Shown here: in pieces, positions 17,907-25,057 of the stretch | How the letters are laid out: every line of letters starts with the position of its first letter | Position numbering within the stretch: the first letter of the stretch is position 1 | Source of the DNA: UBA4582 sp047630175 | GTDB taxonomy: Bacteria > Pseudomonadota > Gammaproteobacteria > Pseudomonadales > Azotimanducaceae | DNA length: 64,000 nt | NCBI GenBank assembly: GCA_047630175.1 | Contig: JBLHVI010000001.1 | Location: 124,001 to 188,000, forward strand | Direction of reading: 5' to 3' | Made by a program: the position numbers and the translations under genes | The notes under the pieces: generated by a model | Databases searched by the model: none | The model's input: the letters and a program-made list of their open reading frames with translations, nothing else | What the model was told of the DNA's origin: nothing

Positions 17907-19634
17907 TTAGTGCAGCAGCAGCAACAACGTGATGATGATTACCAGTAGAATGGCAGAAATTCCCTGCCAAAAGGCTATGGGGTTGCGCTCGATCAATGGC
18001 GGGCGGGCTTTACTCAGAAACGCCTTGGTTGGCTGGCGAAGATGAAACAAGAATTCTGATAGTTCACCGTAGCGTTTATCGGGATTGGGGTGCAGAGCTT
18101 TCTCAAGAGTTTCGTCAATCCAAGCTGGGATTTCTCGTTCGTCATGAAGCGCAGATTTGTAGCGCAACCGGTTCTGTGCCGCACGTGTCTTCGCTCGCGC
18201 TACCCGGGCGCCATAGGGCAGTCGACCGGTCAGCATCTGATAGGTAATCACCGCCAGTGAGAACAAGTCAGACTTTATTGTACCGGCTTCGCCGAGTAAG
18301 TACTCTGGAGCGGAATACTGCATGGTACCTAACATTTCTTGTTGAGGCAGGTTACTCTCGATCTCGCGCAAGCCTGCAACCCGTGTAGCGCCGAAGTCGA
18401 TAATTTTCACCACGCCGTTCTTATCGATCATGATATTCGCCGGTCTTAGGTCTTGATGCAGCATTTCTAAGCGATGGAAAGCTTGCAGCCCGCGACCTAT
18501 TTGCTCGACGATGCCGCGCACAGACTCCAGACTAGGCTTTGGATTGTCTATCATCCATTGGGTCAGGGTCTGGCCATCGATAAACTCAAAAGCTGTGTAC
18601 AGGTAACGACGCTGTTGCTCGGGTGCGCAAGGCTTTAGAACATGGGCACTGTTGATGCGTTTGGCAATCCATTCTTCCAGTAAAAAACGTTCTAGATAGG
18701 CCGCGTCATCTCGCAGGTCTATGGAAGGGGTCTTAAGGATAAGGGTTTGTTGAGTATTGTTAGAAACCGCCAGATAGACATGGCTGCGGCTGCTGGCGTG
18801 GACTTCTTTGATGACAGTGAACTGATCGAAGATCATTCTTGCTTGCAGAATGGGCGGAAAGGAGAGTTCGGCGACTTCTTGAGTAATCTCATTGGCCGCC
18901 GCCATAGGTAGGGCGTCGATGCGCAGTATCTGGACGCTCAGGTTGTCGGTGCTGCCCCGTGCATAGGCAAAATCGCTAAGCTGCCTAGCCGCCTGGTTCA
19001 GGTCATCGGGCGACGTTGTTATGGTGTCGACGATCGAGTCGCCGTCGAGAATCTCATAGATGCCGTCTGTCATCAAAATGAAAATATCGTTTTGCAATAC
19101 AACGTGGGAGTCATAGTCGATTTCTAGTTGCGGATCAAGACCCATGGCGCGACTCAGGTAGCTTTTTTCGGATGACTCCCAAAGTCGGTGGTCCACGGTT
19201 AACTGTTCTAGTCTCTGGCCCCTCAACCGATAGATGCGTGTATCACCTAGGCTAAATAGATGGACTGTGGTTGACTTGATAATCAGCGCGCTGAAAGTGC
19301 AAACATAGCCTTTGTCCTTGTCGAACCGATAGTCACTTTTCTGAGTCTGGGCGTGAAGCCAAGAGTTCACCGCGGTGAGCACCTGATGAGCAGACTTTTT
19401 AACCGACCAGGTTTCTGAGGTGCGATAATAGTCATCGAGAAAACCTTGCACTGTTGCCTTGCTCGCAACCTGACTGACATCGCTGCTGCTGATGCCATCA
19501 GCCATGGCTATGGCAACTCCCTTCAATGTCAGCATGGGCCCCTGCGGAATAGTGGCGCCATGATAATCCTGATTAATAGCTTTGCGTCCCTTGTCGGAAT
19601 ATTGGCCGAGCGATACGGTTAAATAATTTGCCAT
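17907..19634 (-). CDS. PP2C phosphatase - Ser/Thr protein kinase fusion, membrane anchored
   Basis: 575 residues. Residues 1-240 are a PP2C-type phosphatase with metal-site Asp residues in NQDYHG (22-24), AMADGISS (46), SLGDTRIY (131), MTDGIYE (190) and STDNLSV (230). Residues 270-540 are a Hanks-type kinase: ATP Lys in LILKTPS (301), catalytic loop LHQDLRPANIM (392-402; HQD for HRD), metal Asp in DFGATR (413) and SAPEYLLG (441). A single C-terminal membrane segment (552-575) anchors it. All catalytic residues of both domains are present. Similar fusions sit in nitrate-assimilation clusters of other proteobacteria. Here it is 27 bases from cynS and probably in the nirC-cynS operon. Targets are unknown. 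Confidence 0.88.
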   Translation of the reverse strand: MANYLTVSLGQYSDKGRKAINQDYHGATIPQGPMLTLKGVAIAMADGISSSDVSQVASKATVQGFLDDYYRTSETWSVKKSAHQVLTAVNSWLHAQTQKSDYRFDKDKGYVCTFSALIIKSTTVHLFSLGDTRIYRLRGQRLEQLTVDHRLWESSEKSYLSRAMGLDPQLEIDYDSHVVLQNDIFILMTDGIYEILDGDSIVDTITTSPDDLNQAARQLSDFAYARGSTDNLSVQILRIDALPMAAANEITQEVAELSFPPILQARMIFDQFTVIKEVHASSRSHVYLAVSNNTQQTLILKTPSIDLRDDAAYLERFLLEEWIAKRINSAHVLKPCAPEQQRRYLYTAFEFIDGQTLTQWMIDNPKPSLESVRGIVEQIGRGLQAFHRLEMLHQDLRPANIMIDKNGVVKIIDFGATRVAGLREIESNLPQQEMLGTMQYSAPEYLLGEAGTIKSDLFSLAVITYQMLTGRLPYGARVARAKTRAAQNRLRYKSALHDEREIPAWIDETLEKALHPNPDKRYGELSEFLFHLRQPTKAFLSKARPPLIERNPIAFWQGISAILLVIIITLLLLLH

Positions 19635-19661
19635 ATATTTACTGCTGATTCATCGGGCCGG

Positions 19662-20105
19662 CTAATAGCGTTTATAAGGCAGGAACTTTCCGCTCATGAC
19701 GATTTTGACGCGGTCCCCCTTGGGGTCTGCCTGACGGGCCAGTTCCATATCAAAATCGATGGCGCTCATAATGCCATCGCCAAATTCTTCATGAATCAGT
19801 GCCTTGAAGGTAGTGCCGTAGACGTTGATCAATTCATAGAATCGGTAGATCAATGGATCAGTAGGTACTGCAGTAGGCAGTGAGCCCTTGTAGGGCACAA
19901 CCTGCAATTGTTGCACGGCTTCTTCTGGCAGTGATAGCAACTCGCCGATAGTTTTCGCCTCGTCGGCTGTCAGTGTCATCTGCCCCAACAAAGCTGCGGT
20001 AGTCCATTCTTTGCTCTGCTCAATGGCGCTGGCCAGTTGCTCCCAACGCAGTTCTTTTTTGAGCTTCTGGAGCACTACCAGTTCTGTCACTTCGTCTCTC
20101 TTCAT
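19662..20105 (-). CDS. cynS: Cyanate hydratase (cyanase)
   Basis: 147 residues, the usual cyanase length (about 156). The N-terminal helical DNA-binding-like domain and the C-terminal catalytic domain are both recognisable, with catalytic Arg, Glu and Ser in LIYRFYELINVYGTTFKALIHEEFGDGIMSAIDF. The enzyme converts cyanate plus bicarbonate into ammonia and carbon dioxide, giving nitrogen and detoxifying cyanate. The ATG at 20105 follows GGAG with six bases of spacing; an in-frame TTG at 20117 is the formal ORF start but lies over the ribosome site. It lies between nirC and the phosphatase-kinase on the same strand, inside the nitrogen assimilation region. Confidence 0.95.
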   Translation of the reverse strand: MKRDEVTELVVLQKLKKELRWEQLASAIEQSKEWTTAALLGQMTLTADEAKTIGELLSLPEEAVQQLQVVPYKGSLPTAVPTDPLIYRFYELINVYGTTFKALIHEEFGDGIMSAIDFDMELARQADPKGDRVKIVMSGKFLPYKRY

Positions 20106-20185
20106 AACGTTCTCCAATTGATTAGTTGTTACCTAGTCTGTCCTCTAGGTAGGTCTATAGAAACCTCGAGCGGGCCGCTAAGAAA

Positions 20186-20995
20186 TTATGTCGAGCGTTT
20201 TGCGCCGGTTTTGATGTGGGTGGTATAAAGTGTCAACCCCGTGAAAGCCAGACCGCCCACTAGGTTGCCCAGCACCGTTGGAATTTCATTCCAGATGAAG
20301 TAATCCATAACGGAAAAATCGCCGCCGAGAATGATCCCAGAAGGGAAAAGAAACATGTTGACCACTGAATGTTCGAAGCCCATGAAGAAAAACAGCATGA
20401 TGGGCATCCACATGGCGATAACTTTACCGCTCACAGAGGTAGAGATCATGGCGCCGACAACACCCATAGAGACCATCCAGTTGCAAAGCATGCCGCGGAT
20501 GAAAATCGTTACCCAGCCAGCGACACCATACTGTGCATAACCCAGAGTTCTGGCCTCGCCGATGCCGGCGATCTTGGCGCCGATAGCCCCAGGGTCTGCG
20601 GAGAAACCAAAAGTGAATACAAAGGCCATCATGAAAGCGACGGAGAGAGCACCGGCGAAGTTGCCAATAAATACTAAACCCCAGTTTCGCAGCACGCCGC
20701 CGATGGTGACTCCCGGTCTTCTATCCAGCAGTGCAAGCGGTACGAGAACAAAAACTCCTGTCAGAAGATCGAAACCCATGAGGTAGAGCATACAAAAACC
20801 GACGGGGAATAAAATGGCTCCCACCAGCGCCGAGCCGCTGGCAACCGTAACGCTAATAGCAAATACAGCGGCGAGCGCAAGAATCGCACCCGCCATATAG
20901 GCGCGAATCAATGTGTCTCGGGTAGCCATGAAAACTTTCGACTCACCGGCATCTACCATCTTGGAGACGAACTCTGAAGGAACTAAATACGACAT
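20186..20995 (-). CDS. nirC: Formate/nitrite transporter (NirC-type)
   Basis: 269 residues with six membrane segments. Family signatures are LVGAILFPVGFCMLYLMGFDLLTG near residue 65-85, NFAGALSV near 112, and the C-terminal NLVGGLAFTG. Formate-nitrite transporter proteins form pentameric channels in the inner membrane. The setting beside nirBD, nasA and cynS argues for nitrite (or nitrite/cyanate) rather than formate. It is first of the minus-strand group nirC-cynS-kinase and divergent from the porin-nas operon. Its 5' leader contains two hairpins, one of them long (21071-21121). The spacing to cynS is 80 bases. Confidence 0.88.
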   Translation of the reverse strand: MSYLVPSEFVSKMVDAGESKVFMATRDTLIRAYMAGAILALAAVFAISVTVASGSALVGAILFPVGFCMLYLMGFDLLTGVFVLVPLALLDRRPGVTIGGVLRNWGLVFIGNFAGALSVAFMMAFVFTFGFSADPGAIGAKIAGIGEARTLGYAQYGVAGWVTIFIRGMLCNWMVSMGVVGAMISTSVSGKVIAMWMPIMLFFFMGFEHSVVNMFLFPSGIILGGDFSVMDYFIWNEIPTVLGNLVGGLAFTGLTLYTTHIKTGAKRST

Positions 20996-21070
20996 GCTGT
21001 TACCTCGTTCTTAAGAAGGATTGTGGTTAATGTATGAGGAAAGTGCAGTTTAATAATTGTCATAAACGCA

Positions 21071-21121
21071 AACGGCGCCCATCACTTAGACTGATAACTC
21101 AGTCGAGTGATGGACGCCGTT
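21071..21121. repeat. Long near-perfect hairpin upstream of nirC
   Basis: The outer arms are 21071-21086 and 21106-21121: sixteen positions (AACGGCG...CATCACT against AGTGATG...CGCCGTT) with one mismatch. Inside it GACTGA-TAAC-TCAGTC adds six more pairs (21089-21104). A second smaller hairpin, CAGGTC-GTCAT-GACCTG, lies at 21146-21162. Both would be in the nirC leader if transcription starts further upstream. There is no T run next to the long hairpin on either strand, so it is not an ordinary intrinsic terminator. It may be an RNA regulatory element, a protein-binding palindrome or an isolated REP-like element. Confidence 0.6.
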
Positions 21122-21459
21122 GTCCACGTACTGTTTATGTTAGCTCAGGTCGTCATGACCTGTTATTTCAATTTGCACAATTTCATTTACGCATCTATGA
21201 CTACGCAAATACCGAGCCAGAACTGCCCAGGCTGAACTATTCGCAGACCAAAATCGCAAATCTTTGGTTATAGCCACACTGATAGCGAAATCATCCTGAC
21301 ATTAGTACTAACTATTTGTAAGAGTGGTGTGAAAAGCGCGCATGAATTTGCCCCAAATAGGCACTGTTGATCATAAAGCGCACCAAATAATCTCAGTTTA
21401 CGTTGGTTCTAAATCAATGCGTAATTGATGAGTCTTGATAAATCAATGTTTGGCACCTT

Positions 21460-21475
21460 TGGCATGAATATTGAT
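21460..21475 (+). promoter_or_regulatory. Weak sigma-54-like promoter upstream of the porin leader
   Basis: TGGCATGAATATTGAT has TGGCA at -24 and TTGA at -12 with the ten-base GG-to-G spacing of sigma-54 promoters, but the -12 GC is GA. Transcription would begin near 21485, upstream of the terminator leader. The match is imperfect and another promoter may serve this operon. The overlapping TGGCACCTTTGGC has wrong spacing. Confidence 0.3.
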
Positions 21476-21504
21476 ACTAAAAAAATATCAAGAGAAAGTT
21501 AGCA

Positions 21505-21555
21505 GGGCAATGTAGCCCACGCATGTCGGTATTCGGCGCGCGTGGGTTTTTTTTT
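21505..21555 (+). promoter_or_regulatory. NasT (ANTAR) antitermination leader of the porin-nasTS operon
   Basis: A hairpin GGGC-AATGTA-GCCC (21505-21518) has a six-base loop with A at position 1 and G at position 4, the loop pattern bound by ANTAR proteins. Its 3' arm overlaps the 5' arm (CCCACGC, 21516-21522) of an intrinsic terminator closed by GCGTGGG (21540-21546) and followed by nine T (21547-21555). The two structures cannot form together. NasT binding to the hexaloop should therefore block termination, giving nitrate-dependent read-through into the porin gene. A first hairpin (P1) may be TTGATA...TATCAA at 21471-21491, but its loop does not fit well. Confidence 0.75.
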
Positions 21556-21581
21556 GGAAAAATTAAACAATGGGATTAACT

Positions 21582-22787
21582 ATGAAACAGTTACGCAGCA
21601 AGTTGGTGATAGCCATGATATCAGTTGGCATAGTGTCAGTAGCCACTGCCGCCGATGACGCGAGCAACGTCAGTGACATGCTTAAAGATGGCGATGTCTC
21701 TTTGATGTTTCGCTACCGATATGAATTCGTTGACCAAGAGGGTATCAGCAAGGCCGCTAATGCATCGACTCTACGATCGCGGATCACCTATAAATCAGCT
21801 AACTATGAAGGCTTTACTGTATTAGCCGAGTTGGACAATGTGACCGTCATTGGTAGCGAAAACTATCGCACACCGACGAACGGCAATACACAATATCCCA
21901 TTGTAGCGGACCCGCATGGGACTGACTTCAACCAAGCATCGCTGACTTATAAAGCAGGCGGTTTTAGAACAGTGATGGGTCGACAGCGTATCATTGACAG
22001 CGGTCAGCGATTTATGGGCGGCGTGGCTTGGCGTCAGAATGAGCAAACCTATGATGCGCTGCGCGTGTCCTTTGCCAACTTGGGCCCTGTGGCGCTTGAC
22101 TATGGTTATGTTTGGAACGTCAATCGCATCTTCGGCCCAAAGGACTCTGCTGTCCAGCCAGCGCATTGGGAGTCCAACTCACATCGCCTTATTGCTACGG
22201 TAACGCCAGCGGAGGGGCACAGAGTTCAAGCTTTTGCCTATCTGCTCGATCTTGAGAACTCCGCGGCTAACTCCTCAAGCACTTATGGTGCCGAGTATGC
22301 GGGTTATGTCGGCATTGTCTCATTGGCCGCCTCTCTTGCCAGTCAGACTGACTATGCAGATAATCCGACCGACTATTCGGCGAGCTATTATATGTTGGAG
22401 GCGGGAGTGCCCATTGACCCGGTAAAGATCAGTCTCGGCTACGAGGTGCTTGGAAGTGATAACGGTGTCGCCGCTTTCAGAACGCCGCTGGCAACTTTGT
22501 TTAAGTTTCAGGGTTGGGCCGACAAATTTCTCAACACGCCTAATGTCGGACTTAAGGATCTCTACTTAAAAGTGACCGGCAAGATCGGCGAAGCGGGTTA
22601 CGCCCTTATCTACCATGATTTCAATGCCGACCAAGGTGGTGCCGATCTTGGTTCAGAGGTGGATCTTTCTGTCAGCTATCCATTGGTTAAGGGTGTGTCT
22701 GTTGAGCTGAGGTATGCGGCCTACCAGGCTGATACATTTGCCACAGACACGAATAAATTCTGGCTGACCCTCAATGCCAAGTTTTAG
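21582..22787 (+). CDS. Outer-membrane beta-barrel porin of the nitrate cluster
   Basis: About 401 residues. A signal peptide ends near residue 22 (VGIVSVATA). The rest has alternating amphipathic strands with aromatic ends and terminates in Phe (LTLNAKF), as in outer-membrane barrels. Features such as FRYRYEFVDQ, ASTLRSRITY and GRQRIIDSGQRFMGG near residue 130 match the alginate-export (AlgE-like) porin family. In this context it is likely the outer-membrane entry for nitrate or nitrite; that is inference. I take the ATG at 21582 (GGGA seven bases before it) rather than the ATG at 21570. The gene follows the NasT-type leader directly. Confidence 0.8.
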   Translation: MKQLRSKLVIAMISVGIVSVATAADDASNVSDMLKDGDVSLMFRYRYEFVDQEGISKAANASTLRSRITYKSANYEGFTVLAELDNVTVIGSENYRTPTNGNTQYPIVADPHGTDFNQASLTYKAGGFRTVMGRQRIIDSGQRFMGGVAWRQNEQTYDALRVSFANLGPVALDYGYVWNVNRIFGPKDSAVQPAHWESNSHRLIATVTPAEGHRVQAFAYLLDLENSAANSSSTYGAEYAGYVGIVSLAASLASQTDYADNPTDYSASYYMLEAGVPIDPVKISLGYEVLGSDNGVAAFRTPLATLFKFQGWADKFLNTPNVGLKDLYLKVTGKIGEAGYALIYHDFNADQGGADLGSEVDLSVSYPLVKGVSVELRYAAYQADTFATDTNKFWLTLNAKF

Positions 22788-22962
22788 TGGTCGTTAGTTA
22801 AGCGATGGCTCAATAGTTGCCTCGCATAGTGTCAGCAGTTTTCCAGCCACCGGTTTTACCAAATGCTGTGCCCTGGTTAGTTGGTGAATTATTTTCTGTA
22901 CCCGACAAGACAGTTCTTTGTTTTGCGTGGCCGGGCAAGCTATCCATCCATGTGTTTTTATC

Positions 22963-23574
22963 ATGAGTCAAACACCCGGTAGTAATGTCGTTCGTGTGAT
23001 GCTGGTCGATGAGTCGTCAGTCCGGGCCGCCACGGTCAAGATCAACCTTATCGAGGCAGGCTTCGATGTCGTGGTCTGCATGGTAACGACTGCTGGCTTG
23101 CTCCACCAGATAGAACAGCACAGGCCCGACGTGATTCTTATCGATCTAGAATCTCCTGGCCGAGACGTGCTTGAGAGTCTGTCGATTATTAACATGCATA
23201 AGCCAACGCCGGTGGTGATGTTCTCTGGGGAAGACGACCCGGGCTTTATCAAGGCGGCGGTAGATGCTGGTGTTTCTGCCTACACGGTGGGTAGCTATGA
23301 TACCTCAAAAGTTAAGCCTGTCATCGATGTGGCCATGGCTCAGTTCAAGTCGTTTCAAGCCCTGCGCCTTGCCCTAGACTCGACCCGGGCGCAATTGGAC
23401 AGTCTCTCTGTGGTCAGCCAGGCCAAGTCGATGCTGATAAAGCTGCACGGTATAACTGAAGACGCGGCGCATCGACAACTGCGAGACTTAGCCATGGACA
23501 CCAACCAGACGTTGCCACAGGCGGCATTGGCTGCCATCACTCTGTTGGGCGGTAGTCGTCCAAATGAAGCCTGA
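22963..23574 (+). CDS. nasT: Nitrate-responsive antiterminator NasT
   Basis: 203 residues. An N-terminal receiver-like domain (MLVDESSVRAAT to about residue 120) has an Asp in LIDLESPGRD, but the conserved Lys is replaced: SAYTVGSY stands where receivers have a Lys-Pro motif, as in NasT and AmiR. The C-terminal ANTAR RNA-binding domain is AKSMLIKLHGITEDAAHRQLRDLAMDTNQTL. NasT is held inactive by NasS and, when nitrate binds NasS, is released to bind leader hairpins and prevent termination. Two such leaders exist here (21505 and 24973). The start MSQTPGSN at 22963 is preferred to the ATG at 22918. nasS starts 14 bases downstream. Confidence 0.92.
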   Translation: MSQTPGSNVVRVMLVDESSVRAATVKINLIEAGFDVVVCMVTTAGLLHQIEQHRPDVILIDLESPGRDVLESLSIINMHKPTPVVMFSGEDDPGFIKAAVDAGVSAYTVGSYDTSKVKPVIDVAMAQFKSFQALRLALDSTRAQLDSLSVVSQAKSMLIKLHGITEDAAHRQLRDLAMDTNQTLPQAALAAITLLGGSRPNEA

Positions 23575-23588
23575 ATAAGGAGTAGTAG

Positions 23589-24713
23589 ATGTTGGAGCCC
23601 GCTATGCTTGAGAAGTTGCCGATGGCCGAGCAAACGGACGTTAATCTAGGTTATATGCGTCTGTCTGATAGTGCACCCGTCATTATGGCGAAAGCGCTGG
23701 GACTCTATGAAAAATACGGTTTAGACGTCAGCCTGCACCGAGAGGTCTCTTGGGCTAACTTGAGGGACAAGATGATCGCCGGAGCATTTCAGGCTTGCGA
23801 GGTCTTGGCGCCTATGCCGCTGGTGACAACCCTTGGCGTGGCGGGTATTCGTGCGCCCATGGTAACGGGTTTGGTGTTGTCTTTGAACGGTAATGGCATT
23901 ACGTTAGCCGCGCCTTTGTGGCAGGCTCTAATGCCGTATCGAGCCTCTCTGCCCGAGGCTGCATCGACTCTGCCGGTCTATCATCAGACCGCGATTGCGC
24001 TCAAGGCATTCGTGTCACAGAACCCGAAGCGTCCATTGACGCTGGCCTCAGTGCATCATTTTTCTACCCATACTCTGTTGTTGCACCGCTGGCTAGCGCT
24101 GGGGGGTATCGACTCGGACCGAGAGGTGCGCATTATTGTTCTGCCGCCAGAGCAGATGGTAGATAGTCTTACCGAAGGTGTGATTGACGGCTATTGTGTG
24201 GGGGAACCATGGAACACTATTGCCGTCGCTAACGGGACGGGTGAGCTGGCTGCCAGTAGCATGCAGGTTTGGCCAGATGCACCGGAAAAAGCCTTGGCAG
24301 TTATGGAGTCTTGGCACGACACCCACGCATCGACCCATCTGCGATTGCGACTAGCACTGATGGAGGCTGGTCAATGGCTGGTAGATCCAACCAACAGGCC
24401 GCAGACAATTGAAACACTAGCGCGCAGTCACTATTTGGATCTGCTGCCAGAAGACTTGAGTCCATCGCTACAGAGTCCCGGGGACTGTAGCCCAGCGAAC
24501 TTCCATTTGTTCGAACAATCTCATCTGGGTTTCCCTTGGCACTGTGAGGCTCGAGCTCAGATTGAGCAGATCATGCCGCTCATTGGTAAGGCAGTGGGTA
24601 GTGACCGAGTGCAAGATCTTGTTAAGCAGTGCTATCGGACTGATTTATATCGTCAGGCCGCCATACTGGCAGGTGTCGACTATCCATTTTACGACGAGCG
24701 AACGCCGCTTTAA
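23589..24713 (+). CDS. nasS: Nitrate/nitrite sensor NasS
   Basis: 374 residues, homologous to the NrtA substrate-binding protein at 25058-26464: LGYMRLSDSAPVIMAKALGLYEKYGL, LNGNGITLA, HFSTHTLLLHRWLA and DGYCVGEPWN all recur there. It lacks a signal peptide, so it stays in the cytoplasm as a nitrate sensor rather than a transporter component. In known systems NasS sequesters NasT without nitrate. AAGGAG six to seven bases before the ATG at 23589 sets the start. It follows nasT closely and precedes the nrtA leader by about 180 bases. Confidence 0.92.
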   Translation: MLEPAMLEKLPMAEQTDVNLGYMRLSDSAPVIMAKALGLYEKYGLDVSLHREVSWANLRDKMIAGAFQACEVLAPMPLVTTLGVAGIRAPMVTGLVLSLNGNGITLAAPLWQALMPYRASLPEAASTLPVYHQTAIALKAFVSQNPKRPLTLASVHHFSTHTLLLHRWLALGGIDSDREVRIIVLPPEQMVDSLTEGVIDGYCVGEPWNTIAVANGTGELAASSMQVWPDAPEKALAVMESWHDTHASTHLRLRLALMEAGQWLVDPTNRPQTIETLARSHYLDLLPEDLSPSLQSPGDCSPANFHLFEQSHLGFPWHCEARAQIEQIMPLIGKAVGSDRVQDLVKQCYRTDLYRQAAILAGVDYPFYDERTPL

Positions 24714-24892
24714 GGGTAATTGCCGGCCGCGATGTATCGATGCATTCCGCCCCACCTCGGGGCTGTCTTGCAATTTTCGCACTATATAAGTGCCTTATCT
24801 GGAGCGGTTGAGCTGACGAGTCTATGAGTTGATGGCAGCCAAGTGCAGGCTGCCAAAGCGTCCTTGGCGCATTTCTTACTCATTGTTCAATG

Positions 24893-24909
24893 CTGGCACA
24901 CATCTTGTA
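24893..24909 (+). promoter_or_regulatory. Sigma-54 promoter of the nrt-nir-nas operon
   Basis: CTGGCACACATCTTGTA matches the sigma-54 consensus TGGCAC-N5-TTGC at every -24 base and at TTG of -12; the C of GC is T. Spacing is exact. The predicted start is near 24919, which would make a leader of about 140 bases containing the hexaloop hairpin and terminator. Sigma-54 (NtrC) control of nitrate assimilation is common in this group, so nitrogen limitation would start transcription and NasT would control read-through. Confidence 0.6.
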
Positions 24910-24957
24910 TAACCTTACCTGTAATAAGTGTTTGCTTGACCCAAAATATTTCAAATC

Positions 24958-25033
24958 TGTGCCATGGCACAAGGGTAATGATGCCCGCCTCTGATTCGGT
25001 TTTTTGTAGCCGATGCAGAGGCGGGTTTTTTTT
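24958..25033 (+). promoter_or_regulatory. NasT (ANTAR) antitermination leader of the nrtA operon
   Basis: A palindrome TGTGCCATGGCACA (24958-24971) is followed by GGGT-AATGAT-GCCC (24973-24986), a four-pair stem (one G-T) with a hexaloop carrying A1 and G4. The loop begins AATG as in the porin leader. Its 3' arm overlaps CCCGCCTCTG (24984-24993), the 5' arm of a ten-pair intrinsic terminator closed by CAGAGGCGGG (25016-25025) and eight T (25026-25033). Termination and the ANTAR hairpin are thus mutually exclusive. The first palindrome may be the P1 hairpin of the two-hairpin target, though its loop does not show the A1/G4 pattern clearly. Confidence 0.8.
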
Positions 25034-25057
25034 GGCTTTAATAAAGGTTTTGATGCG

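Noticed and set aside
21071..21121. The nirC hairpin as an intrinsic terminator or integron attC site
   Set aside because: No T run follows on either strand, and the ends do not carry the attC core sequences; no integrase or cassette array is present.
21034..21273. 79-codon plus-strand open frame over the nirC upstream region
   Set aside because: It runs through the long hairpin, has no ribosome site and encodes an unlikely Arg-rich sequence; the region is better read as regulatory.
21435..21446. TTGATAAATCAA as an FNR/Anr box upstream of the porin
   Set aside because: The half-sites are right but the spacer is two bases instead of four, so FNR binding is not expected.
21451..21463. TGGCACCTTTGGC as a sigma-54 promoter
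   Set aside because: The GG-to-GC spacing is two bases too short for sigma-54.
25013..25057. Upstream start of nrtA at 25013
   Set aside because: That start lies inside the terminator hairpin and has no ribosome site.
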